Below are positions 24,871 through 33,754 of a stretch of 64,000 nt of DNA, in pieces (within the stretch, counting starts at the first letter, position 1; each line of letters opens with the position of its first letter). The DNA comes from Brevibacillus reuszeri (GTDB lineage Bacteria > Bacillota > Bacilli > Brevibacillales > Brevibacillaceae): positions 1,306,547-1,370,546 of the forward strand of contig NZ_LGIQ01000009.1 of NCBI RefSeq assembly GCF_001187725.1, in the 5' to 3' direction. The notes under the pieces were generated by a model, which worked only from the letters and a program-made list of their open reading frames with translations, had not been told where the DNA came from and did not search any database. The translations under genes and the position numbers were made by a program.

Positions 24871-25299
24871 TTATTCTTCTTTTTGCTCATCTTCCTGGCG
24901 AATGCGTTGAAGCTCTTCCATCCGTGTAGGATCTGCCTGAAAGTATTGGACCAAATATTCGAGGCAAGTGATGGACTCCCAGCTAAGATGGTGTTCAATC
25001 CCCTCAACGTCCTTGTACACATGCTCCTCTGCAACACCAATGATTCGCATAAAATCTTCAAGGAGGCTGTGGCGGTCAACTAATCTTTTGCCGATCTTTT
25101 TCCCTTTTGGAGTCAGAACCAGCCCACGATATTTTTCATAGACGAGATACTTGTCCTTGTCCAGCTTTTGTACCATCTTCGTAACCGAAGAGGGATGTAC
25201 TTCCAACGCTTCAGCAATATCGGAGACACGAGCATAGCCCTTTTCTTCAATTAAGCTGTAAATGCGTTCCAAATAGTCTTCCATACTCGGCGTCGGCAT
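24871..25299 (-). CDS. mntR: Manganese-responsive transcriptional regulator MntR
   Basis: A 142-residue DtxR-family repressor of Mn(II) uptake genes. The winged helix carries YARVSDIAEALEVHPSSVTK; metal ligands match MntR: Asp8 and Glu11 in MEDYLERIY, His77 near RHSLLED, and the Glu99, Glu102 and His103 group in VEGIEHHLSW. GAGGGG is five bases before the ATG. No MntR target transporter lies in the window. Confidence 0.95.
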   Translation of the reverse strand: MPTPSMEDYLERIYSLIEEKGYARVSDIAEALEVHPSSVTKMVQKLDKDKYLVYEKYRGLVLTPKGKKIGKRLVDRHSLLEDFMRIIGVAEEHVYKDVEGIEHHLSWESITCLEYLVQYFQADPTRMEELQRIRQEDEQKEE

Positions 25300-25357
25300 G
25301 TGAACCCCTCATTTCCAAACCGTATATTTCTGACGTCCAAAAAAGGCACGTAGAAAT

Positions 25358-25387
25358 ATAATACCGTGTATTGAGAAGCATTTGCAA
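25358..25387 (-). promoter_or_regulatory. Predicted mntR promoter
   Basis: On the minus strand TTGCAA (25382-25387), 18 bases, TATTAT (25358-25363). An inverted repeat, ATATTTCT (25324-25331) with AGAAATAT (25352-25359), overlaps the -10 and early leader. Confidence 0.55.
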
Positions 25388-25398
25388 GATAAACCTGC

Positions 25399-25962
25399 CT
25401 AATTTAGCTGTTTTTCACGATTCAGGTTCATCATTTGGACAAATTGAACCAATTGCTTGCCCAATGCTTCCATACGTGCCTGTAATCGCTCATCCTTTAG
25501 CTTGCCCTCCGGTGTAAAGGCATTGTATGCGCTTGGAACACTTGGGCTGGAAGGAAGTGGCCATGCATGCAAGCTGCGCATGATTAATTGCAGGGTATTT
25601 ACCGTATTCGTCGCACCCATGCTCCCCCCAGCTGTACCAATCAGGGCAACCTGCTTATCCCGAAGATGACGTCCTTCCAGAAAATCCAGTGCGTTTTTCA
25701 ATGCCCCTGTGATGGTTCCATGGTACTCTGGCGAACCAATAACGAGTCCGTCCGCTTCTGAAATGGCTTTTGTAAAGGCATGTACGGACTCTGGATAGGT
25801 GGAAGCATCTTCTCTATCATCATAAATAGGCAGATTCCAGTCAGCCAGGTGAATCATTTCAACTGTCGCTCCCGCTTCCTTTGCTGCCGCAAGTACAATT
25901 TGTACTGCCTGTTTCGTCGTCGAATTTGCATTCATGCTCCCTGCAATTCCTACGATTTTCAT
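25399..25962 (-). CDS. NADPH-dependent FMN reductase family protein
   Basis: A 187-residue flavodoxin-like reductase. GIAGSMNANSTTKQAV is the FMN phosphate loop, SPEYHGTITGALKNALDFL the second FMN contact, and GTAGGSMGATNT the third. It probably reduces FMN, quinones, azo dyes or chromate; the natural substrate is unknown. GGGGTG is six bases before ATG 25962. Confidence 0.88.
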   Translation of the reverse strand: MKIVGIAGSMNANSTTKQAVQIVLAAAKEAGATVEMIHLADWNLPIYDDREDASTYPESVHAFTKAISEADGLVIGSPEYHGTITGALKNALDFLEGRHLRDKQVALIGTAGGSMGATNTVNTLQLIMRSLHAWPLPSSPSVPSAYNAFTPEGKLKDERLQARMEALGKQLVQFVQMMNLNREKQLN

Positions 25963-26117
25963 TTCGATCACCCCATACGATAAAATCAATGCTGCTATTC
26001 TCATCATAACCAATTTAAGTTAATTAGTAAATTAAAATGTTTGTTTTCTATCTCCTGTTCTGAACAAGCCCTCCTCGCACATACACTTGTACCAAGTTGG
26101 ATAGAAGGATGATGCCT

Positions 26118-27128
26118 ATGGACAAAGCCGTATGGCAGATCGCCATTGTTTTTGCGGGATCTGCACTTGGAGGAACCTATTTAGGCGGTTATGAATGGCT
26201 ACGCTTTTTCACATATTTTGGCTCGTGGGGGACTTTAGGTATTGTTTTGGTCAGCCTCGGGATGGGCTGGTTCGGCTATTCTTTACTCACGCTCTGCCAC
26301 CGTATTGGAGCCCGCTCCGTACACGATCTTTATTTGTACCTATTCGGGGAAGCTCTCGCGTCCAGCTTATCGGTTGTGACTCATTTTTTACTCATCGCCT
26401 ATTTCGGCGTCATGATCAGCCAACTGGCAAGTAACCTGATCGCAGACTTGTCTCCTTTATGGTTCATCCTCTTTGCGATTACGATCTCCATCGTCTTCAT
26501 TATGCGCGGCTGGAAATGGATCGTATCGGGTTTGGCGCTCTCTTTGGCCATTGGTTTTTTATTTTTTGGTCTTATTTTTATCGAACAGTTTCACGTGCCT
26601 ATTCCCAGTCTGGGCTATCAAATGAATTTGAATTGGCTCGTTCATTCCCTTTTTTATTTCGGTCTGCACACACTGCTCTGTGTGGTCGTCACCATCCCTC
26701 TGGCAGCTCGGGCCGACGGTGAGCAAACGATACTGATGGGCGTTGGGATAAGCACTGGTTTCTTCTTCTTGATCACACTTTTAGGGCAGGCGATTCTTTT
26801 AGCTTACTGGCATGACATTCACGCAGCAGCATTGCCTACCAAGCAAATCCTTCTGCAACTCATTCCGATGGGAGATTGGCTGCTTGCCTTGCTCTCTCTC
26901 ATCCACGGAGGGCTGATGATTGCGATTCTGTGCTTTGCTCTTGCTACCCCTGTGGCACAGCGCCATGATTTACAGCTCGCACCACTTATCATGGTTATCT
27001 TGGCTACGCTCTTATTCGTTGCCTTGATCCCACTCGCAATACCATGGAGTATTTCTGCCATCGCAAGTGCTGTTACTTACTGTGGCTTGCTCGTCTTGGG
27101 CAGATACATTTGGAAAAAACAGAACTGA
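26118..27128 (+). CDS. YkvI-like polytopic membrane protein
   Basis: A 336-residue protein with about ten membrane helices, starting MDKAVWQIAIVFAGSALGG with the GTYLGGYEW segment. It resembles YkvI-type members of the amino acid/sodium symporter fold. Substrate unknown. ATG 26118 has AGAAGGA eight bases upstream; ATG 26112 is closer to it. It converges on the histidine kinase gene with a single base between the stop codons and no terminator. Confidence 0.7.
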   Translation: MDKAVWQIAIVFAGSALGGTYLGGYEWLRFFTYFGSWGTLGIVLVSLGMGWFGYSLLTLCHRIGARSVHDLYLYLFGEALASSLSVVTHFLLIAYFGVMISQLASNLIADLSPLWFILFAITISIVFIMRGWKWIVSGLALSLAIGFLFFGLIFIEQFHVPIPSLGYQMNLNWLVHSLFYFGLHTLLCVVVTIPLAARADGEQTILMGVGISTGFFFLITLLGQAILLAYWHDIHAAALPTKQILLQLIPMGDWLLALLSLIHGGLMIAILCFALATPVAQRHDLQLAPLIMVILATLLFVALIPLAIPWSISAIASAVTYCGLLVLGRYIWKKQN

Positions 27129-27129
27129 T

Positions 27130-28692
27130 TTATGTATAGCGTGAGATTGGCAACAGGACGCTTACTGTCGTTCCCTGTTGCCTTTGACTTTCAATATGAA
27201 TACTCCCTCCATGATCCTCAAGAATCCGCGAGCTGATCATGAGTCCCAAGCCCGTACCATTTTCCTTGGTCGTATAAAATGGCTCGCCAACACGTGGAAT
27301 GTGCGCGGATTCAATACCACAGCCCGTATCCCGTATCCGAACACTCACTTCTGATTCGGAATCCTGTGCCACCTGTACATAAATTTCTCCACCCTCTGGC
27401 ATGGCTTCAATTGCATTTTTGCAAATATTCAGGAACACCTGCTTCAACTGATTCTCTTCACAGGAAATGAGCGGCAGCTGCGAGTGGATCGAGGTATGGA
27501 TTTGGATGTTATTTAAATTGGCTTGGCTATCCAAAAAGGAAAGCACGTCTTCTACGATTTTGGCAAGATCCTTCTGCTGGAACTTTACTCCCTGCGGCTT
27601 GGCCAAAACCAGCAATTCACTCACAATGAAATTAATACGATCCAGCTCACTAAGCATGATCTCGCAATACCGTTTTTGATTGTCATCCAAGGATGATTGC
27701 AGCAGTTGAACAAATCCGCGGAGTGACGTCAATGGATTCCGTATCTCATGGGCAATTCCAGCCGCCAGCTGTCCAAGCGCTGACAGCTTGTCCGATTGTC
27801 TCAGCAATTCCTTTGCCAGCATCAGCTCTGTGACATCCCGCGACAAAATCATGATGCTTTCCACTTTTCCGTCATGATCACGAATCGGTTTATAACGGGA
27901 TTCTACGTGAATCCAGCGTCCCTCGCGATGGAGCATGCGATACGTTGTGGTTGTTACCGATTCTTTTGTCCAGCTGTTGAGATAAACCTTCTGGACTCGT
28001 TCCAAATCTTCAGGATGAAGCAGCTTTGACCTTTCCTCCATCTGCATGATCTCATCTGCCGTATAGCCCAGCAGCATAGCTAGTGAGGCCGATATGTATT
28101 TGGGTGTTCCGTTTGGTCCATAGACGAAGACCATATCCGTCATATTTTCTGTAATCAAGCGAAAATTCGCATGTGCTTCATCGATATTGTGTTCTACCGG
28201 CTGCTTCTCAACACTTCGCAATCTCCAGACCATACCGATCACGTTTTTTTCTTCGTTCAAAAGCGGTGTCAGATCAAACATCTCACCAGGTTCACTCGGA
28301 AATGAGCGACTGATCAGTTTTTCATTCTCACAACCTACCAGCTTGCTAAAGGACTGATTCATGCGAACGAGATTGCCTTCTATGTCCATGATGGCAACCG
28401 GATCTGGCAGCTGTTGTAAAAATGCGTCCATTATTTCACTGCTTTTCAGTTGGTTATTTGCAGACTGTTCTGTTTTTTTCTCCTCTAGCGCAAGTAGCTT
28501 CCTTCTCTGAAAATTGGTCAACAACCGTTTGATCAAAAAAACGACAAAAAACGTAAAAAGCAATTGGCTGAAAATGAAATAATGCAGCTCTGCCCGGGCT
28601 GGAGACAACGCTAACATAATGGTTTGGATCGGTATCCACCCAACCAGAATAAGAAGGACAGAATCAAATGAATCCGAGCATACTTGTTTCAT
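27130..28692 (-). CDS. PAS-domain sensor histidine kinase, likely phosphorelay (Kin-type)
   Basis: A 520-residue membrane kinase: two N-terminal membrane helices (about residues 10-28 and 37-55), a first PAS region (85-150), a second PAS (about 185-300; PAS-box LGYTADEIM), HisKA with the phosphorylated His in AAGIAHEIRNPLTSLRG, and HATPase with N box NICKNAIEAMPEG and GTGLGLMIS. No response regulator is adjacent, as for sporulation kinases KinA-E that feed Spo0F, so a role in sporulation initiation is inferred. GGAGG is five bases before ATG 28692. A TGTCGAA site lies upstream. Confidence 0.85.
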   Translation of the reverse strand: MKQVCSDSFDSVLLILVGWIPIQTIMLALSPARAELHYFIFSQLLFTFFVVFLIKRLLTNFQRRKLLALEEKKTEQSANNQLKSSEIMDAFLQQLPDPVAIMDIEGNLVRMNQSFSKLVGCENEKLISRSFPSEPGEMFDLTPLLNEEKNVIGMVWRLRSVEKQPVEHNIDEAHANFRLITENMTDMVFVYGPNGTPKYISASLAMLLGYTADEIMQMEERSKLLHPEDLERVQKVYLNSWTKESVTTTTYRMLHREGRWIHVESRYKPIRDHDGKVESIMILSRDVTELMLAKELLRQSDKLSALGQLAAGIAHEIRNPLTSLRGFVQLLQSSLDDNQKRYCEIMLSELDRINFIVSELLVLAKPQGVKFQQKDLAKIVEDVLSFLDSQANLNNIQIHTSIHSQLPLISCEENQLKQVFLNICKNAIEAMPEGGEIYVQVAQDSESEVSVRIRDTGCGIESAHIPRVGEPFYTTKENGTGLGLMISSRILEDHGGSIHIESQRQQGTTVSVLLPISRYT

Positions 28693-28875
28693 CACAACCT
28701 CCACTGCTTCAATGATGTCATTGCAATAACTAGGTGCTGGGATGACTTGATAAATTGGTTGACATTGGATGGGAGTGAGACATGGCAGCAAGTGGTAAAA
28801 TGAATTAATCGAATAAAATTTTTAAGATTCTTAAAAATTATACGCTTTTTATCGAAATGTGACTATTCCTTGTCA

Positions 28876-28882
28876 TTCGACA
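28876..28882 (-). promoter_or_regulatory. Spo0A-box-like site upstream of the sensor kinase
   Basis: On the minus strand TGTCGAA is a perfect 0A box core, about 184 bases before the kinase start. A TATAAT with a TAGTCA 17 bases upstream lies between it and the gene. The motif is short and could occur by chance. Confidence 0.3.
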
Positions 28883-28904
28883 TATTGTGACATATCCGTC
28901 ACAC

Positions 28905-28934
28905 AAAAAACGCCCCTCGCTTGGGACGTTTTTC
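28905..28934 (-). terminator. Terminator of the M28-like gene
   Basis: AAAAAACGCCCC pairs with GGGACGTTTTT with one mismatch; on the minus strand it is followed by a T run. Confidence 0.8.
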
Positions 28935-28940
28935 TACCCA

Positions 28941-30290
28941 CTAGATTTCTTCTTCCTCAACCGCTCTTTGAACTGTATAACGCTCTTTCACGATCGGGTA
29001 AGCAGAAGTGCTCGAATCTGTAATCTGTGTCACAGCAACAAACATCATTTGTGCAGTCTTTGTTAATTGCTCCAGGCTGATTTTCTCCGCAGTGTCATCA
29101 GGATTGTTGCGTAAATGGTTCACGGGTGGACGCGTTATGATTGCAGATGGGATATCTTCCTGTGCCAAAACCCGATCCTCTCGAAATCCACTCACCTGAT
29201 CCTCTACGGCTGTAGAAAAGCGTGCTCCGGCTTTCTCCGCCAATTGGACAGGTAGATTTTTTGTTCGCTGAACGGTCGTAACCAGCAATTCTTTGGCATC
29301 CTGGCTTCCCACACCGTCCAAGCTATACGCAGCGATGATTTTCTCCTTTTCTTCCTTGGTCAAAGTGCTCACATAGGCACGCGGCCCCTTTTCCCCTGCT
29401 GATACAGCTCCAAAGCTTACAAAGCGGATCTCTGTATCAATAGGGCGCTCTGCCAACGTACGAGCGAGCTCTAGCATCACAGCCAATCCGGCAGCACCGT
29501 AATTGGCCCCTGGTGACGAAGGGGTGGAGTCATGATGGGCTGTTACCATGACAATTTGTCCAGTTCCCCCCCCGGCAGGTTTGCGAGTAGCGACGAAGTT
29601 CGAGGATGTTTCTTTGCTAGAGTAGCTCCCCTCCACCTTTACAGTGGCCTTCACCTGTTGGTTTGCTTGTAGCTTCTTCTGCAAGAGCAGTCCTTGCTCC
29701 TTGGATAAAGCAATGACCGGCACTGACATGTCGAGAGGTTCAACCAGTGTGCCCTTCCATTCACTTTCCCGGTCGTTCCAAATGATAACAGCTACAGCAC
29801 CTGCGGCGGCAGCCTGCCTAACCTTTTCAGCAAACGTAATGGAGCCTCTTTTGACAAAAGCAATGTTCCCTCGCGCTTTTCCGTTTTCAAAATCAGTAGC
29901 TGTCCCCTGTCCACTGTCTACGATGGGGGCATTCGCTACTCCGTTTGATCCAAACGCTAGGCCAGACGGATTCCAGCTTTGGGTGGAACCTTCTACTTGA
30001 AAAGAGAGGGTGGATGGCTTGCGATAGGTGTAGTAGTAAAAGGGCTGCAAGGACGTTTGATATCCATAGGAGCGTAGCGTTTCCAGGGCGTAGGCACCTG
30101 CTGCAAACTCCGTTTCCGTAGCGGGCGGTCGGGGCAACCGGGCGAGATGATCCATATGTCGAGATAAATTGTCTTCATCTATCCATTCTGGGAGAGCTTT
30201 CGCACTTACTGCAGAGGTGAACGGTACTGGCAGCAGCGTCATTCCCCAGGCAAGCAGTGCACTTATGGCAAAGTATCGGACGGATCGCAT
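28941..30290 (-). CDS. Secreted M28 family protein with PA domain, active site probably lost
   Basis: A 449-residue exported protein: signal peptide (about residues 1-30, ending VSAKA), a PA domain (about 100-215, RGSITFAEKVRQAAAAGAVAVI), then an M28 aminopeptidase-like fold. Compared with active M28 enzymes, the HxD ligands remain (AHHDSTPSSPGA), but the bridging Asp in GANDNxxG reads GANYGAAG, the catalytic and ligand Glu pair in GAEE reads GAVS, and the last His is displaced (NHLRNNPDDT). The fold looks intact, so it is probably a non-catalytic relative that binds peptides or cell wall. GGGAG is six bases before the ATG. Confidence 0.8.
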   Translation of the reverse strand: MRSVRYFAISALLAWGMTLLPVPFTSAVSAKALPEWIDEDNLSRHMDHLARLPRPPATETEFAAGAYALETLRSYGYQTSLQPFYYYTYRKPSTLSFQVEGSTQSWNPSGLAFGSNGVANAPIVDSGQGTATDFENGKARGNIAFVKRGSITFAEKVRQAAAAGAVAVIIWNDRESEWKGTLVEPLDMSVPVIALSKEQGLLLQKKLQANQQVKATVKVEGSYSSKETSSNFVATRKPAGGGTGQIVMVTAHHDSTPSSPGANYGAAGLAVMLELARTLAERPIDTEIRFVSFGAVSAGEKGPRAYVSTLTKEEKEKIIAAYSLDGVGSQDAKELLVTTVQRTKNLPVQLAEKAGARFSTAVEDQVSGFREDRVLAQEDIPSAIITRPPVNHLRNNPDDTAEKISLEQLTKTAQMMFVAVTQITDSSTSAYPIVKERYTVQRAVEEEEI

Positions 30291-30741
30291 AGCATTCTCC
30301 CTTCCCCTTTGGTCTTTGTGTATTTATTATGGGCTGTTTTCTCAGACACCGTCTAGTCAGAATAGTTAGTCAAATACTTTCATCCAACGTCACTGGACGA
30401 CAGCTTTTGTTTCTCTTCTGCCCAAATCTTTCCATACCCCTATGCTAGACGATGGAATGCGTCGATTTGTCGATTCATCCCCCCTTTTTCCTCCCCCATA
30501 CGAAATGTTTATGGAAGGGTGTCCCAACACGCAAAATTATTGATAACCAATTTGCTATTTTCAAATTGACCCTCCAATACCGATTTGCTAAGGTTGATTC
30601 ATAAAACCGCTATGTAGAAAAACTTGGTTGATCAGCAAATACAGGGGCTTTGTTTTTCTCACACTTTCATTCTTTATAGCGTTAGCGGGAATAAGTCTTT
30701 CGAAAGTAGAACAAGCGATATGCGCTGAAGGAGGATTCACC
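30291..30741. other. Intergenic region between M28-like gene and dat
   Basis: 451 bases between divergent genes. A candidate dat promoter, TTGACC (30566-30571), 17 bases, TAAGGT (30589-30594), is present with a weak -10. A GTCGATT pair (about 30468-30484) and a TAGTCA pair (about 30354-30370) are short repeats of unknown use. A readable frame from TTG 30628 into dat encodes a hydrophobic stretch but lacks a ribosome site. No convincing additional gene. Confidence 0.5.
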
Positions 30742-31593
30742 ATGCTGTATGTAGATGGCAATTGGGTGGAAGAAGGTCAGTTAGCAGTGCACCCTGAAGA
30801 CCGTGGCTACAACTTCGGGGACGGTATTTACGAGGTTGTCCGCATTTACAAGGGAAAAATGTATCAATGGGAGGGACATCTCACACGCTTGTACAGAAGC
30901 GCTCGGGAAATCATGCTGGATTTGCCTTGGCGCCCGGAAGAGCTCAGTGAGATTGCATTGCAGCTCATCGAAAAGAACAATCTGACAGATCAGGATGACG
31001 CCAGCCTTTACTTGCAAATTTCTCGTGGCACAGCCCCTCGGGTTCACGATATTCCAAGCGGCATCAAACCTGTAATTATGGCTTTCGTGCGTAAAAAGGC
31101 TCGCCCATTGGAAGATATGAAAAAGGGCTGGTCCGCAATGCTTGTGGATGATATCCGCTGGCAGCGCTGCGACATCAAGACTCTCAATCTCTTAGGTGCT
31201 GTAATGGTCAAGCAGTACGCGAAAAACGCTGGTGCACAGGAATCCATCCTGCACCGCAACGGCACAATCACGGAGTGCAGCTCATCCAATTTGTTTGCTG
31301 TAAAAAATGGAGCATTGTACACACATCCGGCTGACTACATGGTTTTGCACGGCATTACGCGTCAAAGCGTGATTGACCTAGCGAAAGAAAACGGCATCGC
31401 TGTCCATGAGGAAGCATTTGACATCACTTTCCTCAAGCAAGCTGATGAGCTTTTCCTGACGAGTACAACGGCTGAGATCATGTCCTTGATTTCTGTAGAT
31501 GGTCACCCCATCGGCGATGGTCAAGTCGGTCCGGTCGTGAAAAAGCTTCAGGCATTGTTTGAACAGCATATCAATGAAAGCGTCCTCGTCTGA
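30742..31593 (+). CDS. dat: D-amino acid transaminase
   Basis: A 283-residue fold-type IV PLP aminotransferase that makes D-alanine and D-glutamate for the cell wall. PLP lysine is in the DIKTLNLLGAVMVKQYAK region; other family features are HPEDRGYNFGDGIYEVVRIY and the TECSSSNLFAV segment. AAGGAGG is seven bases before ATG 30742; a frame extension upstream (from TTG 30628) is not favoured. It ends at a strong shared terminator. Confidence 0.92.
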   Translation: MLYVDGNWVEEGQLAVHPEDRGYNFGDGIYEVVRIYKGKMYQWEGHLTRLYRSAREIMLDLPWRPEELSEIALQLIEKNNLTDQDDASLYLQISRGTAPRVHDIPSGIKPVIMAFVRKKARPLEDMKKGWSAMLVDDIRWQRCDIKTLNLLGAVMVKQYAKNAGAQESILHRNGTITECSSSNLFAVKNGALYTHPADYMVLHGITRQSVIDLAKENGIAVHEEAFDITFLKQADELFLTSTTAEIMSLISVDGHPIGDGQVGPVVKKLQALFEQHINESVLV

Positions 31594-31600
31594 CGTATAC

Positions 31601-31648
31601 AAAAAAGCTCTCAAGGTCATCTCTTATTGACCATTGAGAGCTTTTGTT
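31601..31648. terminator. Bidirectional terminator between dat and lipM
   Basis: AAAAGCTCTCAA pairs with TTGAGAGCTTTT and GGTCA with TGACC, with one bulge; T runs flank both sides, serving convergent dat and lipM. Confidence 0.9.
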
Positions 31649-31672
31649 TTTTTAACTTCGTTCCACTCAGGA

Positions 31673-32503
31673 TTACCGGCGCAGGTTCCATTCGTCTGTC
31701 GCGTAGCGAGTATATGCCAGCTCTTCTGCAAGAGCGCGCTCCTCTGCTGTCAGCTCGGAAGGGATTAACTCAACCTCCAGACCAGAGGCAAATCCTCGCC
31801 CAAAGGCATCTACCGCTTCCTGCAAGCTGATTGGACGTGAGCTTACCTCGTTAATTGTAACCGCCTTTTGACGGAAGCTATCCATCATCCGCTCTTTGAC
31901 ACGCTCTGACGGGAAGTTTAAGAGTGAAAACAACAAATCTACATCCATGTCCAGCAAAATGGAGCCATGCTGCAGGATTACGCCTTTTTGACGCGTTTGC
32001 GCGCTTCCTGCGACCTTTTTCCCTTCAACCACAAGCTCATACCAGGAGGGAGAATCAAAGCATGCGGAGGAGCCTGGAGAATTGTATTTCTCTTTCTCCT
32101 CTTCGCTTGCAAGCGAGACCATTTCGGCGTTCAGCCCCAAATTTTGAAATCCATGCAATAGGCCAAGGCTAATGATTTTATAGGCTTCCGTCACACCAGA
32201 CGGCATCCTTGGATGCTCCTCGGAAACGATGACACTGTACGTCAGCTCCTGATCATGCAGGACTGCTCTCCCACCCGTGGGACGTCGAACAAACCCAAGC
32301 CCTCTTTTATGTACTTCTTCCATATTGATTTCCTTTACGGCCTTTTGAAAATAGCCGATCGACAAGGTTGCCGGATCCCATGTATAAAAACGAACGGTAG
32401 GTCCTACCTTGCCTTCGCTGTGCAATTGCAAGATCGCTTCGTCTACTGCCATATTCATCGCGGGAGACATCGGCTCCGTCACGATATAGCGCCACTGTTC
32501 CAT
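31673..32503 (-). CDS. lipM: Octanoyltransferase LipM (lipoate-protein ligase family)
   Basis: A 276-residue enzyme that moves octanoate from acyl carrier protein to GcvH in lipoate synthesis. The catalytic cysteine is Cys148 in SSACFDSPSWYELVVEGKK, and the RRPTGGRAVLHDQELTYS and GSAQTRQKGVILQHGS motifs of LipM are present. GGAGG is eight bases before ATG 32503. Its location beside the glycine cleavage genes fits, since GcvH needs lipoate; gcvH itself is not in the window. Confidence 0.93.
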   Translation of the reverse strand: MEQWRYIVTEPMSPAMNMAVDEAILQLHSEGKVGPTVRFYTWDPATLSIGYFQKAVKEINMEEVHKRGLGFVRRPTGGRAVLHDQELTYSVIVSEEHPRMPSGVTEAYKIISLGLLHGFQNLGLNAEMVSLASEEEKEKYNSPGSSACFDSPSWYELVVEGKKVAGSAQTRQKGVILQHGSILLDMDVDLLFSLLNFPSERVKERMMDSFRQKAVTINEVSSRPISLQEAVDAFGRGFASGLEVELIPSELTAEERALAEELAYTRYATDEWNLRR

Positions 32504-32580
32504 AGTAAGTACCTCCTCTTTGACAACGCATTCATTGTAAGCTGGTCCAGCAAAACTCCGCAAGCTTCTAATGGGCTAAA

Positions 32581-33648
32581 TCAGTGGGCAATCTCCTGCA
32601 GAACCGCGATTACATGCCTCAAGGCATCTTGCTCATTTGCTTGTTGCATTCGCGTGGCAATCGCCGTGCAATTCTCCCTCAGGGATGTGATCGCCTGTGT
32701 AAAAGCATCGTTTGTTAAATCCTCTTCCTCTAGTACATGACAGAAGCCCTGCTTTTCAAAAGAACGAGCATTCACAATCTGGTCCCCACGACTGGCGGCT
32801 TTTGACAACGGGATCAACAGCATCGGTTTTTGCATGGCTAAAAATTCAAAGATCGCATTTGATCCTGCGCGCGATATGACCAAATCCGCCATCGCGATGA
32901 GATCAGCCAGCTCATCCTGAACGTATTCGAACTGTCGATACCCAGCCAGCTTACTCTGTTCATCGACTTGCCCTTTTCCGCAAATGTGCACAATTTGATA
33001 AGTCTCGAGCAGCTTTGGTAGATTGCTTCGAACGGCTTCATTAATCCGCCGCGCCCCTAAGCTTCCGCCCATGACAAGGAGAACAGGCTTTTTCTTCGTA
33101 AAACCACAAAATGTGAAGCCTTGATCCCTGTTTCCTTGCTTGAGGTCTTCGCGTACGACTGCGCCCACATGCACTCCTTTTTCCTCTGGCAAGTGCGCAA
33201 TGGTCTCAGGAAACGTAACACAAATCTTGCTTGCAAAAGGCGTAGCCAGTCGATTTGCCAGGCCCGGGGTCAAATCCGATTCATGGATAACCACCGGCTG
33301 TCGGTTCAGCCATCCGCCCAAAACGACAGGTACGGAGACGAAGCCTCCCTTGGAGAAGATCACCTGCGGCTTCCATTTGCGCAGAAAGCGATACGCCTGC
33401 CAAACTCCTTTTGTGACGCGCAAGGGATCGGTGATGTTTTTCCAATCAAAATAGCGACGGAGCTTACCCGAAGAAATCCCGACGTATTGAACACCAGTAA
33501 GACCAGATACGAGTTCTCGTTCAATCCCCGTTAGGGAGCCAATGTAAACGACCTCCCAGCCCGCTCGAATAAAATGCGGAATCAAGGCCAGATTGACAGT
33601 CACATGCCCTGCCGAGCCCCCGCCCGTAAAGGCAATACGCTTTTTCAT
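32581..33648 (-). CDS. MurG-type UDP-GlcNAc transferase
   Basis: A 355-residue GT-B glycosyltransferase. The GGGSAGHVTVNLALI donor-acceptor loop, the HESDLTPGLANR segment and SRAGSNAIFEFLAMQKPMLLIP are the MurG signatures. It adds GlcNAc to lipid I, or acts in an analogous pathway. It is outside a division/cell-wall cluster, so it may be a second MurG paralogue, as in some Bacillus species. GGGGAG is ten bases before ATG 33648. Confidence 0.85.
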   Translation of the reverse strand: MKKRIAFTGGGSAGHVTVNLALIPHFIRAGWEVVYIGSLTGIERELVSGLTGVQYVGISSGKLRRYFDWKNITDPLRVTKGVWQAYRFLRKWKPQVIFSKGGFVSVPVVLGGWLNRQPVVIHESDLTPGLANRLATPFASKICVTFPETIAHLPEEKGVHVGAVVREDLKQGNRDQGFTFCGFTKKKPVLLVMGGSLGARRINEAVRSNLPKLLETYQIVHICGKGQVDEQSKLAGYRQFEYVQDELADLIAMADLVISRAGSNAIFEFLAMQKPMLLIPLSKAASRGDQIVNARSFEKQGFCHVLEEEDLTNDAFTQAITSLRENCTAIATRMQQANEQDALRHVIAVLQEIAH

Positions 33649-33710
33649 ACCGATCTTTCTCCCCCATCCGTCATGATGACTATCCTCCAACCATGATAGC
33701 ATCAACTGGA

Positions 33711-33742
33711 AAGAAAAGCCGCCCATAACAAACAGGCGGCTT
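33711..33742 (-). terminator. Terminator of the gcv operon
   Basis: AAGCCGCC pairs with GGCGGCTT around an 11-base loop, followed on the minus strand by TTCTTT. Confidence 0.8.
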
Positions 33743-33754
33743 GGCAAAAATGTA

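Noticed and set aside
30628..30741. Possible signal peptide extension of D-amino acid transaminase from TTG 30628
   Set aside because: The stretch is hydrophobic, but the TTG has no ribosome site. ATG 30742 has a perfect AAGGAGG, and the enzyme is cytoplasmic and full length from there.
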